A DNA stretch of 42,479 nucleotides from JAEHDI01 sp035455185 (GCA_035455185.1 DATIFQ010000252.1:1-42479); one strand, 5' to 3'. Shown: positions 14,934 to 22,558, counted from the stretch's first letter. Made by a program: numbers and translations. The notes: generated by a model from the sequence alone, not told the origin.

Positions 14934-16958
14934 TTATTTGCCCGAGGCGACCCTCGGGAACAGCGTCAGCCGCAGATTCGTGCTGCCATATGGGATCAGC
15001 GTCACCGTTTCTTCGGTTTGGGCGGAACGCGCTGGGCTTTCGGGCATGGGTCCGGCAGAACCGGCTATTAGCTTCCATTCCGGAATCCGGCGGCCTTTCG
15101 CAGAAAGCACCACCGGCGCGCCGTCCGGCGACAGGGGCAGAGGGCCCACCGGCCGTTCCTCCATCGAGATCGAGGCGGCGGGGTTCTCAGGGTCCACGGC
15201 CAGCCCGTAATTCCACGCAGTCGTCGGGTGGACCTCCCAGTCGGCGTGCGGCTCCTGGCCTTTGACCTTCCGCCATTCCTCGCCGATCTTCAGCGAGAAC
15301 ACCAATGGTCCTCTCAGCACTGCGACGGTACCCCGATATCGTGTCTCGGTGCGCACTGGCATCGGAAAAAGGATCTCAACCGTGTCGCCAGCCTGCCAGC
15401 GCCGCTCGATGGTGTGGAAGGTACCCGGCTTCACGCCGTTGGTGCGCTTTCCCGCGACAGTGATTGCGGCGTCCTTCGCCCAGCCCGGGATGCGTAGCGT
15501 CAGCGGGAACGCGACCGGCTTCGCGGGACGGACCGTCAGGCGGATCGCCTCGCGGAACGGATACTCCGTGTCCTCCTCGATCACCACCGCGACTCCGCCC
15601 CGCACACGCGCCTCCACACGCGACGGCGCATAGGCCACCGCGGCCAGCCCTTCCTTGCGCGTCGCCATCCAAAGGTGTGCGGCGAATTTCGGCCACCCCT
15701 GGTGCATATTCGACGTACAGCAACCGAAATTCGGCTCCAGTCCGTAGATGTTCGCGTCCGGCCCGTTGTTGGTCCAGTTTCGCTTCTTATCGATGCTGCA
15801 CATCACCTGGTTCACCTGCTGGTCGTACTGGTGGGCCCACATATCCGGCTTGAAGGTCGCCGGCAGCGCGTTGAAGGCGATGCGTTCCAGCCGGTCTCCA
15901 AACGCCGGGTCGCCGAGGATTGCCAGCAGTTGTTCAAGCGAGAACATCCCCTCGACCACGGCGCACAACTCCGTTCCCTGCGTCGGGTCGAGCCCTGCAT
16001 AGTGCTCGTCGCCGCTGTGGACGCCGTTGGCCTGCCCATGACTCCGGTCCATATGATCGAGCAGTGTGTAGATCGCGTTCCGGTCTGTCTCGTCGCCCGA
16101 AATTTGCCACCAGACCGCGGACGTTTTCAACGCCATTGCATTGTTGACAACGTGCGTCTTGAGGCTGATCTGTCCCTTAGTGACCTTCGCCGGATACCGG
16201 AAGTCGGCAAAGTGCGTTTTCCAGTCGAAGGCCTGTGGACGGAGTGCGCGCGCAAGCTCCAGCAGTTCCTTGTCGCCAGTGCGGTTGTACAACCAGATGA
16301 TGCTGAGAATCTCTTCCGCCCACCGGTACGATGCCCACTGAACCAGCGGTCTCTCCGCAGCATGTTCCAAGTGATACCGGAGGTACTTATGCATCAGGGG
16401 GACGACCCGCGGGTCGCCCGTGGCCTCCTGGTACTGCGTGAGCACCTTCAGCATCACCATGTTCGGCCACCAGTCCGTCGCCTGCCACTCGCGCGCGTAC
16501 TTTCCCTTTCGGGGATCGGGACCGATCGCGCCGGTCTCACGCTGATTCTCCAAGGTCCAGTCGACCCACTTCTTAGCTTTTGCGATCAGCCTCTGGTCCT
16601 CGAGCAGGTACGCCAGTGGAACCAGACCGTCCAGAAAATAAGGGCCCCGTTCCCAACTCTCGCCGGAGCCGCCGAGCCAACCGCTGTTCGGGCCGAGATC
16701 GGGCCAGAACTCGTCGAGGTGCCCGCTCAGTCCGTTAGCCTGGATCTGGAGCTGCTGCCGCAGCCATCCTTGCGGCTTGACGGAGCCCAGCGGCAGCGGC
16801 GCCATCGCGTTTGGTGTCAACGGATTACGGTTCCAGTGCACAATGGCCGCCGGCGCCGTTTCGCGCCGCTGGCACCCCGCGAGAATCGTGCACGCTAGCA
16901 AAGTGACAACGATTCCGTTTCTTCTTGCCCTAAACGTCCAGCACTTGAATTGCGTCAT
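14934..16958 (-). CDS. GH127-like (DUF1680) lipoprotein glycosidase
   Basis: The 674-residue product begins with a lipoprotein signal ending in LAGC (Cys29), which predicts anchoring in a membrane. The body is a beta-L-arabinofuranosidase-like (alpha/alpha)6 barrel. It is more distant from classical GH127 but keeps the zinc site: Glu318 in SGDEHYAG as candidate acid/base, Glu330 and Cys332 in GTELCA, and the CysCys pair 413-414 in FGCCTSN. It may belong to GH127 or a related family such as GH146; the substrate is unproved. The start at 16958 puts the lipobox at a normal distance; an upstream start at 17081 would lie inside the divergent transglycosylase gene. It is probably the first gene of an operon of three. 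Confidence 0.85.
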   Translation of the reverse strand: MTQFKCWTFRARRNGIVVTLLACTILAGCQRRETAPAAIVHWNRNPLTPNAMAPLPLGSVKPQGWLRQQLQIQANGLSGHLDEFWPDLGPNSGWLGGSGESWERGPYFLDGLVPLAYLLEDQRLIAKAKKWVDWTLENQRETGAIGPDPRKGKYAREWQATDWWPNMVMLKVLTQYQEATGDPRVVPLMHKYLRYHLEHAAERPLVQWASYRWAEEILSIIWLYNRTGDKELLELARALRPQAFDWKTHFADFRYPAKVTKGQISLKTHVVNNAMALKTSAVWWQISGDETDRNAIYTLLDHMDRSHGQANGVHSGDEHYAGLDPTQGTELCAVVEGMFSLEQLLAILGDPAFGDRLERIAFNALPATFKPDMWAHQYDQQVNQVMCSIDKKRNWTNNGPDANIYGLEPNFGCCTSNMHQGWPKFAAHLWMATRKEGLAAVAYAPSRVEARVRGGVAVVIEEDTEYPFREAIRLTVRPAKPVAFPLTLRIPGWAKDAAITVAGKRTNGVKPGTFHTIERRWQAGDTVEILFPMPVRTETRYRGTVAVLRGPLVFSLKIGEEWRKVKGQEPHADWEVHPTTAWNYGLAVDPENPAASISMEERPVGPLPLSPDGAPVVLSAKGRRIPEWKLIAGSAGPMPESPARSAQTEETVTLIPYGSTNLRLTLFPRVASGK

Positions 16959-16967
16959 GATAGTTTG

Positions 16968-17618
16968 ATGGGTGTTGTGTACCTTCGCCGCTTGCTGATC
17001 TGGGTTTCGATCGCTATTCCTGCCCTCGCGGGAGAGTATGCCACACTTTCGACCGGCTTTTGCCTCTATGTCGAACGCCACGAAACCGCCGGCGACCGGG
17101 TGCGACTCTATACCGGTCAGGGAGTTACCGAGCTGCCCGTCTCGCAGGTGTTAGCGTTCGAACCGGAGGACGCCATCCCCCCGCCCCCCTCGTCCGCAGC
17201 CCCGAAGGAGAGCCCTTCGCCGAAGGAGTTGGTCACACAGGCCGCCCTCCGGCACGGACTGCCGCCTGAGTTCGTCCACAGCGTAGCCGCCACCGAGTCG
17301 TCTTACCGGCAGCAGGCAGTGTCTCCGAAAGGCGCGGTGGGCGTCATGCAGTTGATGCCGGCTACAGCCAGGGAGCTTCAGGCCGATCCTTCGGATGTCG
17401 GGCAGAACATCGACGCCGGTGTCCGCTATCTCCGTGACCTCCTGGTCAAGTATCAAAACGACGACTACCAGGTGCGCAAGGCCCTGGCCGGCTATAACGC
17501 CGGCCCCGGCGCCGTAGACCGCTATAACGGTATCCCTCCATATCCCGAGACCCAGCGGTTCGTCGAGAAGGTCATCCGCCGTCACAAGAGGCTCGCAGCC
17601 GAGCCGACGGTCCAGTAA
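16968..17618 (+). CDS. Secreted lytic transglycosylase (SLT domain)
   Basis: The 216-residue enzyme should cleave peptidoglycan between MurNAc and GlcNAc, forming 1,6-anhydro ends. It has a hydrophobic N-terminus (about residues 5-22, ending near ALAG), a short linker domain with a proline run at about 70-74, and a C-terminal SLT domain. The catalytic Glu110 is in SVAATESSYR. Other SLT motifs are GVMQLMPATA and GYNAGPGAVDRY. The ATG at 16968 gives the signal peptide; a TTG at 16950 would add six residues. Its start codon is only nine bases from the divergent lipoprotein start at 16958, so each promoter must lie in the other gene or be very compact. Confidence 0.9.
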   Translation: MGVVYLRRLLIWVSIAIPALAGEYATLSTGFCLYVERHETAGDRVRLYTGQGVTELPVSQVLAFEPEDAIPPPPSSAAPKESPSPKELVTQAALRHGLPPEFVHSVAATESSYRQQAVSPKGAVGVMQLMPATARELQADPSDVGQNIDAGVRYLRDLLVKYQNDDYQVRKALAGYNAGPGAVDRYNGIPPYPETQRFVEKVIRRHKRLAAEPTVQ

Positions 17619-17648
17619 CGGGTTCGTCCAGAATCACTTAGGCTTTGC

Positions 17649-17654
17649 TATACT
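17649..17654 (+). promoter_or_regulatory. Predicted -10 box for the S41-FmdB genes
   Basis: TATACT (five of six) lies in the 130-base gap after the transglycosylase. No good -35 is visible. A start point near 17661 would give a leader of about 90 bases before the ATG at 17749. The leader contains GC-rich stretches, including a run of seven G around 17711-17717, but I do not recognise a riboswitch or small RNA in it. Confidence 0.35.
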
Positions 17655-17748
17655 GTGCATAGCTGCCCTCTTGGAATTACGCGTGGGCTGATCCGGTCGT
17701 ATGACGGCCGGGGGGGAGGCAGGCGTTCTTCCCGAGGCTTCAAGACCT

Positions 17749-19002
17749 ATGAACAGCCGTTTCAAATTTGCGTTCGTGAGCTTTTCGGCGTGTCTGGTGG
17801 TTCTCCTTCTCGTGGGCGCGCTCGTCGGCAAGAGCGCTCCGAGCGACGTACCCGCTTACCGCCAGATGTCGGTCTACATGGAGGTACTCTCCAAGATCAA
17901 GAGCGACTACGTCGAGGAACCCGACCTCAAGAGCGTCACCCTCGGCGCGATGAATGGCCTGCTTGAATCGATCGACCCATTCGCCAGCTATCTCAACGCC
18001 GAGCAATACAAACAGTATCTGAAGAACTCAGACGCGAAGAAGGGTGACGTCGGATTGGTCCTCTCCAAGCGTTACGGCTACGTCGGTGTCGTCAGCGCGC
18101 TACCCGACTCGCCCGGGGCCAAGGCGGGGCTCACGACCGGGGACCTGATTGAGAGCATCAATGGCGTCGCGACACGGGACATGCCTCTGGCCTATGCCGA
18201 GTTGCTTCTGCACGGTGAACCTGCCACTGATGTCGAGATTTCGATTCTCCGAATGCGGAGTCCGGAGCCGCAGAAGATCACGTTGACTCGTGCTCTGGTC
18301 TCGGTACCGCCGGTGACTTCGCGCATGCTGGCCGATCAGGTCGGCTACGTCCGTCCGGAGACGCTGGTGACCGGCAAGAGTGCCGAGGTGGCGGCCGCGA
18401 TACGCACTCTCCAGCAGCAAGGCGCGAAGGGATTGGTTCTTGATCTTCGTCAGTGCGCCGTGGGCACTGCCGAGGAAGGCCTCGCCCTGGCCAACTTATT
18501 CCTCGAGAAGGGCCTCATGGCCTACCTGGAAGGTCAGCGAGTCCCCCGGCAGAACTTCGACGCCAAGAGCGAGAAGGCGCTCACGCGTCTGCCGCTGGTC
18601 GTGACCACGAACCGCGGAACGGCCGATGGAGCGGAACTTGCCGCAAGTGCTCTCATCGAGAACAAGCGTGCCGAAGTGGTCGGCGAACGCAGCTTCGGCG
18701 ATGCCTCCGTCCGCCGGGCTATCAGCATGGAGGATGGGTCGGCTATCATCCTTTCCGTAGCGAAATATTACACTCCGCAGGGCAAAGCAATTCAGGACAC
18801 GGGCGTCGTGCCATCGGTTCCTTTCGTCGAGTCTGAGCCGTTTACCGAGATCGAGGATGAGGAAACCGCGGAACGTCCGGAGCCCGCTCCGGAGCAGCAG
18901 AAACCAGAAGAGGACATGCTTCTGAAGAAGGCGATTGAAGTCCTCACTCAGGGCAAACCTCAGCAAGCTCTCGTGCGCGGAGCCGCTTCCGCCCGGCAGT
19001 AG
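17749..19002 (+). CDS. S41-family C-terminal-processing-like protein without catalytic dyad (pseudo-protease)
   Basis: The 417-residue protein has an N-terminal membrane anchor (about residues 8-26), a helical region, a PDZ domain (about 100-180, with GYVGVVSALPDSPGAKAGL) and an S41 fold. Active CtpA/Prc proteases use a Ser-Lys dyad 25 residues apart, in SASASE and FGKG motifs. Here the same spacing holds Asp293 (TADGAE) and Asp318 (SFGDAS), so both catalytic residues are replaced. The RNNPGG-like motif is also changed to RQCAVGT. It is probably a non-catalytic scaffold or protease regulator in the cell envelope. The C-terminal tail is rich in Glu and Pro. I chose the ATG at 17749 for the anchor; one at 17701 would add 16 residues. 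The FmdB gene follows 21 bases later. Confidence 0.87.
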   Translation: MNSRFKFAFVSFSACLVVLLLVGALVGKSAPSDVPAYRQMSVYMEVLSKIKSDYVEEPDLKSVTLGAMNGLLESIDPFASYLNAEQYKQYLKNSDAKKGDVGLVLSKRYGYVGVVSALPDSPGAKAGLTTGDLIESINGVATRDMPLAYAELLLHGEPATDVEISILRMRSPEPQKITLTRALVSVPPVTSRMLADQVGYVRPETLVTGKSAEVAAAIRTLQQQGAKGLVLDLRQCAVGTAEEGLALANLFLEKGLMAYLEGQRVPRQNFDAKSEKALTRLPLVVTTNRGTADGAELAASALIENKRAEVVGERSFGDASVRRAISMEDGSAIILSVAKYYTPQGKAIQDTGVVPSVPFVESEPFTEIEDEETAERPEPAPEQQKPEEDMLLKKAIEVLTQGKPQQALVRGAASARQ

Positions 19003-19023
19003 TTGGAAGGGTCTGTTTGCACT

Positions 19024-19305
19024 ATGCCTTTGTATGAATACCGATGTACCGAATGCGGCGACGTGTTTGAAGTGATTCAGAAACTCTCCGATGCGCCACT
19101 GACGGTGCACAAGAAGTGTGGCGGCACGGTCGAGCGTCTTGTGTCTCCCTCAGCCCTTCAGTTCAAGGGATCGGGCTGGTACGTCACCGACTATGCCCGC
19201 GGATCTTCGAGCGGGAGCCCTTCGGGTAAGGACGGGAAAGACGCGTCCAAGAGCACCCCGAAGTCGGAACCCGCCCCGGCTAAGGCTTCGACAAGCGAGA
19301 AGTAG
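19024..19305 (+). CDS. FmdB-family zinc-ribbon protein
   Basis: The 93-residue protein begins with the typical MPLYEYRCTECG. Cys8 and Cys11 form the first half of the zinc ribbon. The second half normally reads CPxCG but here reads HKKCGG, so a His would replace one Cys as a ligand. A low-complexity tail rich in Ser, Lys, Pro and Ala follows from about residue 60. FmdB-type proteins are putative regulators whose function is not established. A GGAAGG motif lies 13 bases upstream. Its end overlaps the convergent PAP2 gene by 26 bases. It follows the S41-like gene closely and is likely co-transcribed with it. Confidence 0.85.
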   Translation: MPLYEYRCTECGDVFEVIQKLSDAPLTVHKKCGGTVERLVSPSALQFKGSGWYVTDYARGSSSGSPSGKDGKDASKSTPKSEPAPAKASTSEK

Positions 19306-20131
19306 CCGTCACTATCGCAACCAGAGCGATCCCAAGTCCTGCGAGTGCGTCTACAAGGTAGTGGTACCGCCCATACACTGTTGCCGTCGCGATTGAGACG
19401 GCGAGAACCAGTAGAAACCGTCCTGCCCACGGTCTCTCCGGCAAGACTTGCCTCATTGCCAGCGCCGCTGAAAAAGCCCCTGACACATGTGCGCTGGGGA
19501 ATACGCTGGTGTGAATTCCGTAACCTCCCAAAAGCCCCAGGTTGAACCGTCGAAACACGGTATTCCACGTGGGTAGATTGTCACCCGGAAAAACGGTGCG
19601 GGGCGGCTCGGATGGAAAGTACGGGAACAGTGCATACGCACACAGGACCGCCAGCGCGAATGGGAACAGAAACCGGTCAATCCGATCGCGCCGGCCGGTT
19701 GCCATCAGCAGCGCCAGTGAGAAGTACGGAATTGCGTAAACCAGCGAGTAGGATATTTCCAGAACAGACGGCAGCACCGGGCCCAGCGACTCGATCACAG
19801 CCCGGGCGCCCAGATCGTTCAGAAACAGCCGGTCCCAGATTACCCACGCTCGCTCGAGCCGGAAACTGTGCGTCGCCGGCGCAAACCAGCCCATCTCACG
19901 GTAGGCCAGCAGCAGCAGCGGCGGAGGAAACCAGTCTCGTACCGTTCCGAGGAAACGGCGGCGCCGAAGCGAATCTACCCAGGCCAGTAGGAACAGGCCG
20001 GCGACGACCGCCACATTCACCAGCAGCGTCACCTTTGCCACTCCCTCCGGCACCGGCAGCAGATGCGCCAGAACCGTCGCATACGCGAAATACGTTACCA
20101 GCACCCACTCAGAACGTCTCAGCAAGCTCAC
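19280..20131 (-). CDS. PAP2-superfamily membrane phosphatase/phosphotransferase
   Basis: The 283-residue product has about six membrane segments and the PAP2 active-site pattern in its C-terminal half: FPSEPPRT, then PSAHVSG, then GRYHYLVDAL (Arg-x-x-His-x3-Asp type). The FPSEPPR form is like Aur1/inositol phosphorylceramide synthase relatives. It may dephosphorylate a lipid or transfer a phospho-head group at the outer face of the inner membrane; the substrate is unknown. The start is a GTG at 20131, preceded by the hexamer TAGAAT six bases before it and no Shine-Dalgarno sequence. It diverges from the Gfo/Idh gene at 20202 and converges on fmdB. Confidence 0.85.
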   Translation of the reverse strand: MSLLRRSEWVLVTYFAYATVLAHLLPVPEGVAKVTLLVNVAVVAGLFLLAWVDSLRRRRFLGTVRDWFPPPLLLLAYREMGWFAPATHSFRLERAWVIWDRLFLNDLGARAVIESLGPVLPSVLEISYSLVYAIPYFSLALLMATGRRDRIDRFLFPFALAVLCAYALFPYFPSEPPRTVFPGDNLPTWNTVFRRFNLGLLGGYGIHTSVFPSAHVSGAFSAALAMRQVLPERPWAGRFLLVLAVSIATATVYGRYHYLVDALAGLGIALVAIVTATSRLSKP

Positions 20132-20137
20132 TGTGGC

Positions 20138-20143
20138 ATTCTA
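20138..20143 (-). promoter_or_regulatory. Predicted -10 box, leaderless-type, for the PAP2 gene
   Basis: On the minus strand TAGAAT (five of six) ends six bases before the GTG start at 20131. The transcript would begin at, or within a base or two of, the start codon. There is no -35 consensus and no ribosome binding site. Confidence 0.4.
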
Positions 20144-20201
20144 CGCCGAACGGTTGCGCCGGTACGCTAGAGTAAAAGTAGAAAGGAATCACTCCATTCT
20201 T

Positions 20202-21545
20202 ATGCGCGCGACACGAAGACAGTTCCTTCAGGGAGCGGCCGCCGCCGGCGTGGCGGTCGAGCGGGCGGCCGCCGGACAGGCAGACCAGGTCTCTCCGAAC
20301 GACAAGATTCGCTTCGCCACAATCGGTATCGGCGGGATGGGCTCCGGAGACACGCGCACCGCGCTCTCCATTCCCGGCAACGAGTTGGTGGCCGTTTGCG
20401 ATGTCTATGATGGTCGTCTCACCCGCGCCCGGGAGGTCTTCGGCAACAATTTGTTCACCACGCGCGACCACCGCGAAATCCTCTCCCGCAAAGACGTCGA
20501 CGCGGTCATCATCGCCACGCCCGACCACTGGCACGCGCAGATTGCTATCGATGCGCTGAACGCAGGCAAGGACGTCTACCTCCAGAAGCCGATGGTCCAG
20601 AAAGTCGAGGACGGAAGGCCGCTCATCGAGGCGGAGAAAAAGAGCGGGCGCATTCTCCAGGTCGGAAGCCAATACGTCAGCTCGATCATCTATGCCAAAA
20701 CGAGAGAGCTGATCCAGGCGGGTGTCATCGGCGAACTGAACATGGTCGAGGCATGGCTCGACCGCAACACCGCGACCGGCGCCTGGCAGTATTCGATTCC
20801 GCCCGATGCGTCGCCGGAGAATATTGACTGGGACAGGTTCCTAGGCAACGCTCCGAAGCACCCCTTCGAACCGATCCGTCTCTTCCGCTGGCGAAACTAC
20901 CGCGACTACGGAACTGCTGTCGCCGGCGACCTGTTCGTGCACCTGCTTAGTGGCCTGCACGTCGCCACCGGCTCGCTGGGACCCAACCGCGTCTTCGCTA
21001 CCGGTGGCCTGCGTTACTGGATGGACGGCCGCGATGTGCCAGACGTAATGCTCGCCCTCTTGGATTACCCCGCGGGCGAGCGGCATCCGGCGTTCAACTT
21101 GGCGCTCCGGGTCAACTTCAAGTGCGGCCTGCCGGACGAGCGTTTCGGGTTCCGGTTTGTCGGAAGCGAAGGAACGATCACCGCGGGTTCTTCCGTGGTT
21201 GTTTCCAAGACCCAGCCGGAGAGCGAACCCGGTTACACCATCGGGACCTTCCCGAAAGCCGTCCAGGAAGAGTTCCTGAAAGAGTACCGGAAGAAGTATC
21301 CACAGAAGCCTCTGACCGCGGAAAGCCTCAGCCCCGACCAGGAACTGACCTACGCTCCACCGCCCGGCTACAACGCGCACTTGGAACACCACAAAGTGTT
21401 CTGGTCCTCCGTCCGAAGCCGCAAACCTGTAGTTGAGGACACGCTCTTCGGCTTCCGCGCCGCCGGCCCGGCGCTGCTATCGAATGTCAGCTACTTCGAA
21501 GAGCGGGTCTGCAAGTGGGACCCGCAGACTTTGGAGGCGTCTTGA
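20202..21545 (+). CDS. Tat-exported Gfo/Idh/MocA-family oxidoreductase
   Basis: The 447-residue protein starts with a twin-arginine signal (MRATRRQFLQG, then an Ala-rich hydrophobic stretch), so it should be exported folded with its bound NAD(P). The Rossmann domain has IRFATIGIGGMGSG, and the region DVYLQKPMVQ corresponds to the conserved EKP motif with Glu changed to Gln. The C-terminal alpha/beta domain follows. Family members oxidise or interconvert sugars and their derivatives; related exported members are abundant in Acidobacteriota and Planctomycetota. The Glu-to-Gln change beside the catalytic Lys is worth noting. I chose the ATG at 20202, as earlier starts would bury the Tat signal. 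The SET-domain gene follows 19 bases after its stop. Confidence 0.87.
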   Translation: MRATRRQFLQGAAAAGVAVERAAAGQADQVSPNDKIRFATIGIGGMGSGDTRTALSIPGNELVAVCDVYDGRLTRAREVFGNNLFTTRDHREILSRKDVDAVIIATPDHWHAQIAIDALNAGKDVYLQKPMVQKVEDGRPLIEAEKKSGRILQVGSQYVSSIIYAKTRELIQAGVIGELNMVEAWLDRNTATGAWQYSIPPDASPENIDWDRFLGNAPKHPFEPIRLFRWRNYRDYGTAVAGDLFVHLLSGLHVATGSLGPNRVFATGGLRYWMDGRDVPDVMLALLDYPAGERHPAFNLALRVNFKCGLPDERFGFRFVGSEGTITAGSSVVVSKTQPESEPGYTIGTFPKAVQEEFLKEYRKKYPQKPLTAESLSPDQELTYAPPPGYNAHLEHHKVFWSSVRSRKPVVEDTLFGFRAAGPALLSNVSYFEERVCKWDPQTLEAS

Positions 21546-21564
21546 CGCCGGGAGTCCCGCCCAA

Positions 21565-22026
21565 GTGGCACTCTCATCGAAAGTCATCGTTGCACGACGT
21601 CTGGACGGCCAGCGTGGTTTGTTTGTGGCGCATAGCGTGGAGCCCGATGAAATCCTGATCAAGTACGACGGTCCGATTATCGACCATCCGACCCGCCTGT
21701 CCATCCAGATCGACGACGACAAGCACATCGAAGGCACCGAGGATTCCAACGCTTTCCTGAACCACAGTTGTGAGGCCAGCGCGTATGTGGATTGGGACGC
21801 CGTCTGCCTCCGCGCCGTGAAGGCCATTCCCGCCGGCGCCGAGATCACCTGCAACTACCTGACGACGGACTATGAACTCCACTTCCCGTTCCATTGCCGC
21901 TGTGGCTCACCTCGCTGCAAGGGAACGATCCGAGGTTTCAAGCACCTGACTCCGGCTGAGCAGCTCGAGCTGGAGCCCTGGCTCCCGCCGTTCCTTAAAC
22001 GAAAACTCCAGCGCTGCCGTCCATAG
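21565..22026 (+). CDS. SET-domain protein (putative protein lysine methyltransferase)
   Basis: The 153-residue protein is a compact SET domain. It shows the motif FLNHSCEAS (NHSC at residues 66-69), the region GAEITCNYLTTDYE (91-104) and a post-SET cysteine cluster CRCGSPRCKG (Cys111, Cys113, Cys118). These are the S-adenosylmethionine-binding and active-site motifs of eukaryotic-type lysine methyltransferases. Bacterial homologues exist, but their substrates are mostly unknown. No upstream ATG suits. I chose the GTG at 21565 because GGGAG lies 10 bases upstream and the frame before it is inside the Gfo/Idh gene. It ends about 90 bases before the Rieske gene, and the promoter in between suggests separate transcription. 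Confidence 0.85.
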   Translation: MALSSKVIVARRLDGQRGLFVAHSVEPDEILIKYDGPIIDHPTRLSIQIDDDKHIEGTEDSNAFLNHSCEASAYVDWDAVCLRAVKAIPAGAEITCNYLTTDYELHFPFHCRCGSPRCKGTIRGFKHLTPAEQLELEPWLPPFLKRKLQRCRP

Positions 22027-22034
22027 TAGTTATT

Positions 22035-22050
22035 AAGATACTAATATCTT
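22035..22050 (+). terminator. Weak AT-rich hairpin after the SET gene
   Basis: AAGATA and TATCTT form a perfect 6-bp stem with a CTAA loop, followed by TTCATC. The stem is AT-rich and the T-run short, so termination would be weak. It lies between the SET stop and the Rieske promoter in an unusually AT-rich stretch. Confidence 0.3.
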
Positions 22051-22073
22051 TTCATCTGTAACGTTCTTTTCCC

Positions 22074-22101
22074 TTGACATTTCGACTTCACTTGACATAC
22101 T
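22074..22101 (+). promoter_or_regulatory. Sigma-70-type promoter for the Rieske-cytochrome operon
   Basis: A perfect TTGACA (22074-22079), a 16-base spacer and CATACT (22096-22101, four of six) form the best promoter seen in the window. A second TTGACA overlaps the spacer (22092-22097). The start point near 22108 leaves about five bases before the ATG at 22113, and no Shine-Dalgarno sequence is present, so the first gene is likely to be translated from a near-leaderless mRNA. Confidence 0.6.
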
Positions 22102-22112
22102 GTTTTGCATCT

Positions 22113-22541
22113 ATGCATCCGGAACGACGCAGCATTGTCGGTTGGTTGCTTGGTGGCGGGTTCACCGCCTCCATTCTTTCCTTCCTGTACCCGGCCATTC
22201 GTTTCATGAACCCGCCCTCGATCCCGGAGGCGGCGGTGAATGAGGCATCCGGCGGAAAGGTACAGGACCTCAAGCCGAACAGCGGCAAGATCGTAAAATT
22301 CGGAAGCCGCCCGGTCCTTCTGATTCGGGTCAGCGATACAGAGTGGAAGGCCTTTTCCGCGATCTGCACGCACCTGAATTGCACGGTTCAGTTTCAGCAG
22401 TCGAGCCACCAGATTTGGTGCGCATGCCACAACGGGTTCTATAACCTGAATGGGCAGGTTGTTTCTGGACCGCCTCCCAGACCCCTGGATGAGTACACTG
22501 TCCACATCCGCGGCGAAGAAGTAGTGATCTCGCGAACCTGA
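22113..22541 (+). CDS. Rieske 2Fe-2S protein
   Basis: This is the iron-sulfur subunit of a cytochrome bc/b6f-type complex. It takes an electron from quinol at the Qo site of cytochrome b and hands it on. The 142-residue protein has an N-terminal membrane anchor (about residues 8-27) and a Rieske domain with the cluster motifs CTHLNC and CACHNG, two Cys and two His. The usual CTHLGC and CPCHGS forms are slightly changed here. A PRPLDEY segment completes the fold. The start at 22113 gives the anchor; an upstream start at 22074 would lie on the promoter. It is the first gene of the Rieske, cytochrome b, nonaheme, pentaheme operon, 17 bases before cytochrome b. Confidence 0.92.
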   Translation: MHPERRSIVGWLLGGGFTASILSFLYPAIRFMNPPSIPEAAVNEASGGKVQDLKPNSGKIVKFGSRPVLLIRVSDTEWKAFSAICTHLNCTVQFQQSSHQIWCACHNGFYNLNGQVVSGPPPRPLDEYTVHIRGEEVVISRT

Positions 22542-22558
22542 CAGGAGGACTCATACCG

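Noticed and set aside
13365..15071. 568-codon plus-strand open frame opposite the GH127 gene.
   Set aside because: Antisense to a gene with an intact active site; composition rich in Arg, Pro and Gln, with no domain.
15675..16898. 407-codon plus-strand open frame opposite the GH127-like lipoprotein.
   Set aside because: Same antisense codon-bias pattern; no motif or signal supports it.
17619..17748. Possible small RNA, tRNA or SRP RNA in the 130-base gap before the S41 gene.
   Set aside because: No cloverleaf, conserved SRP core or other recognisable structure; only a probable promoter and untranslated leader.
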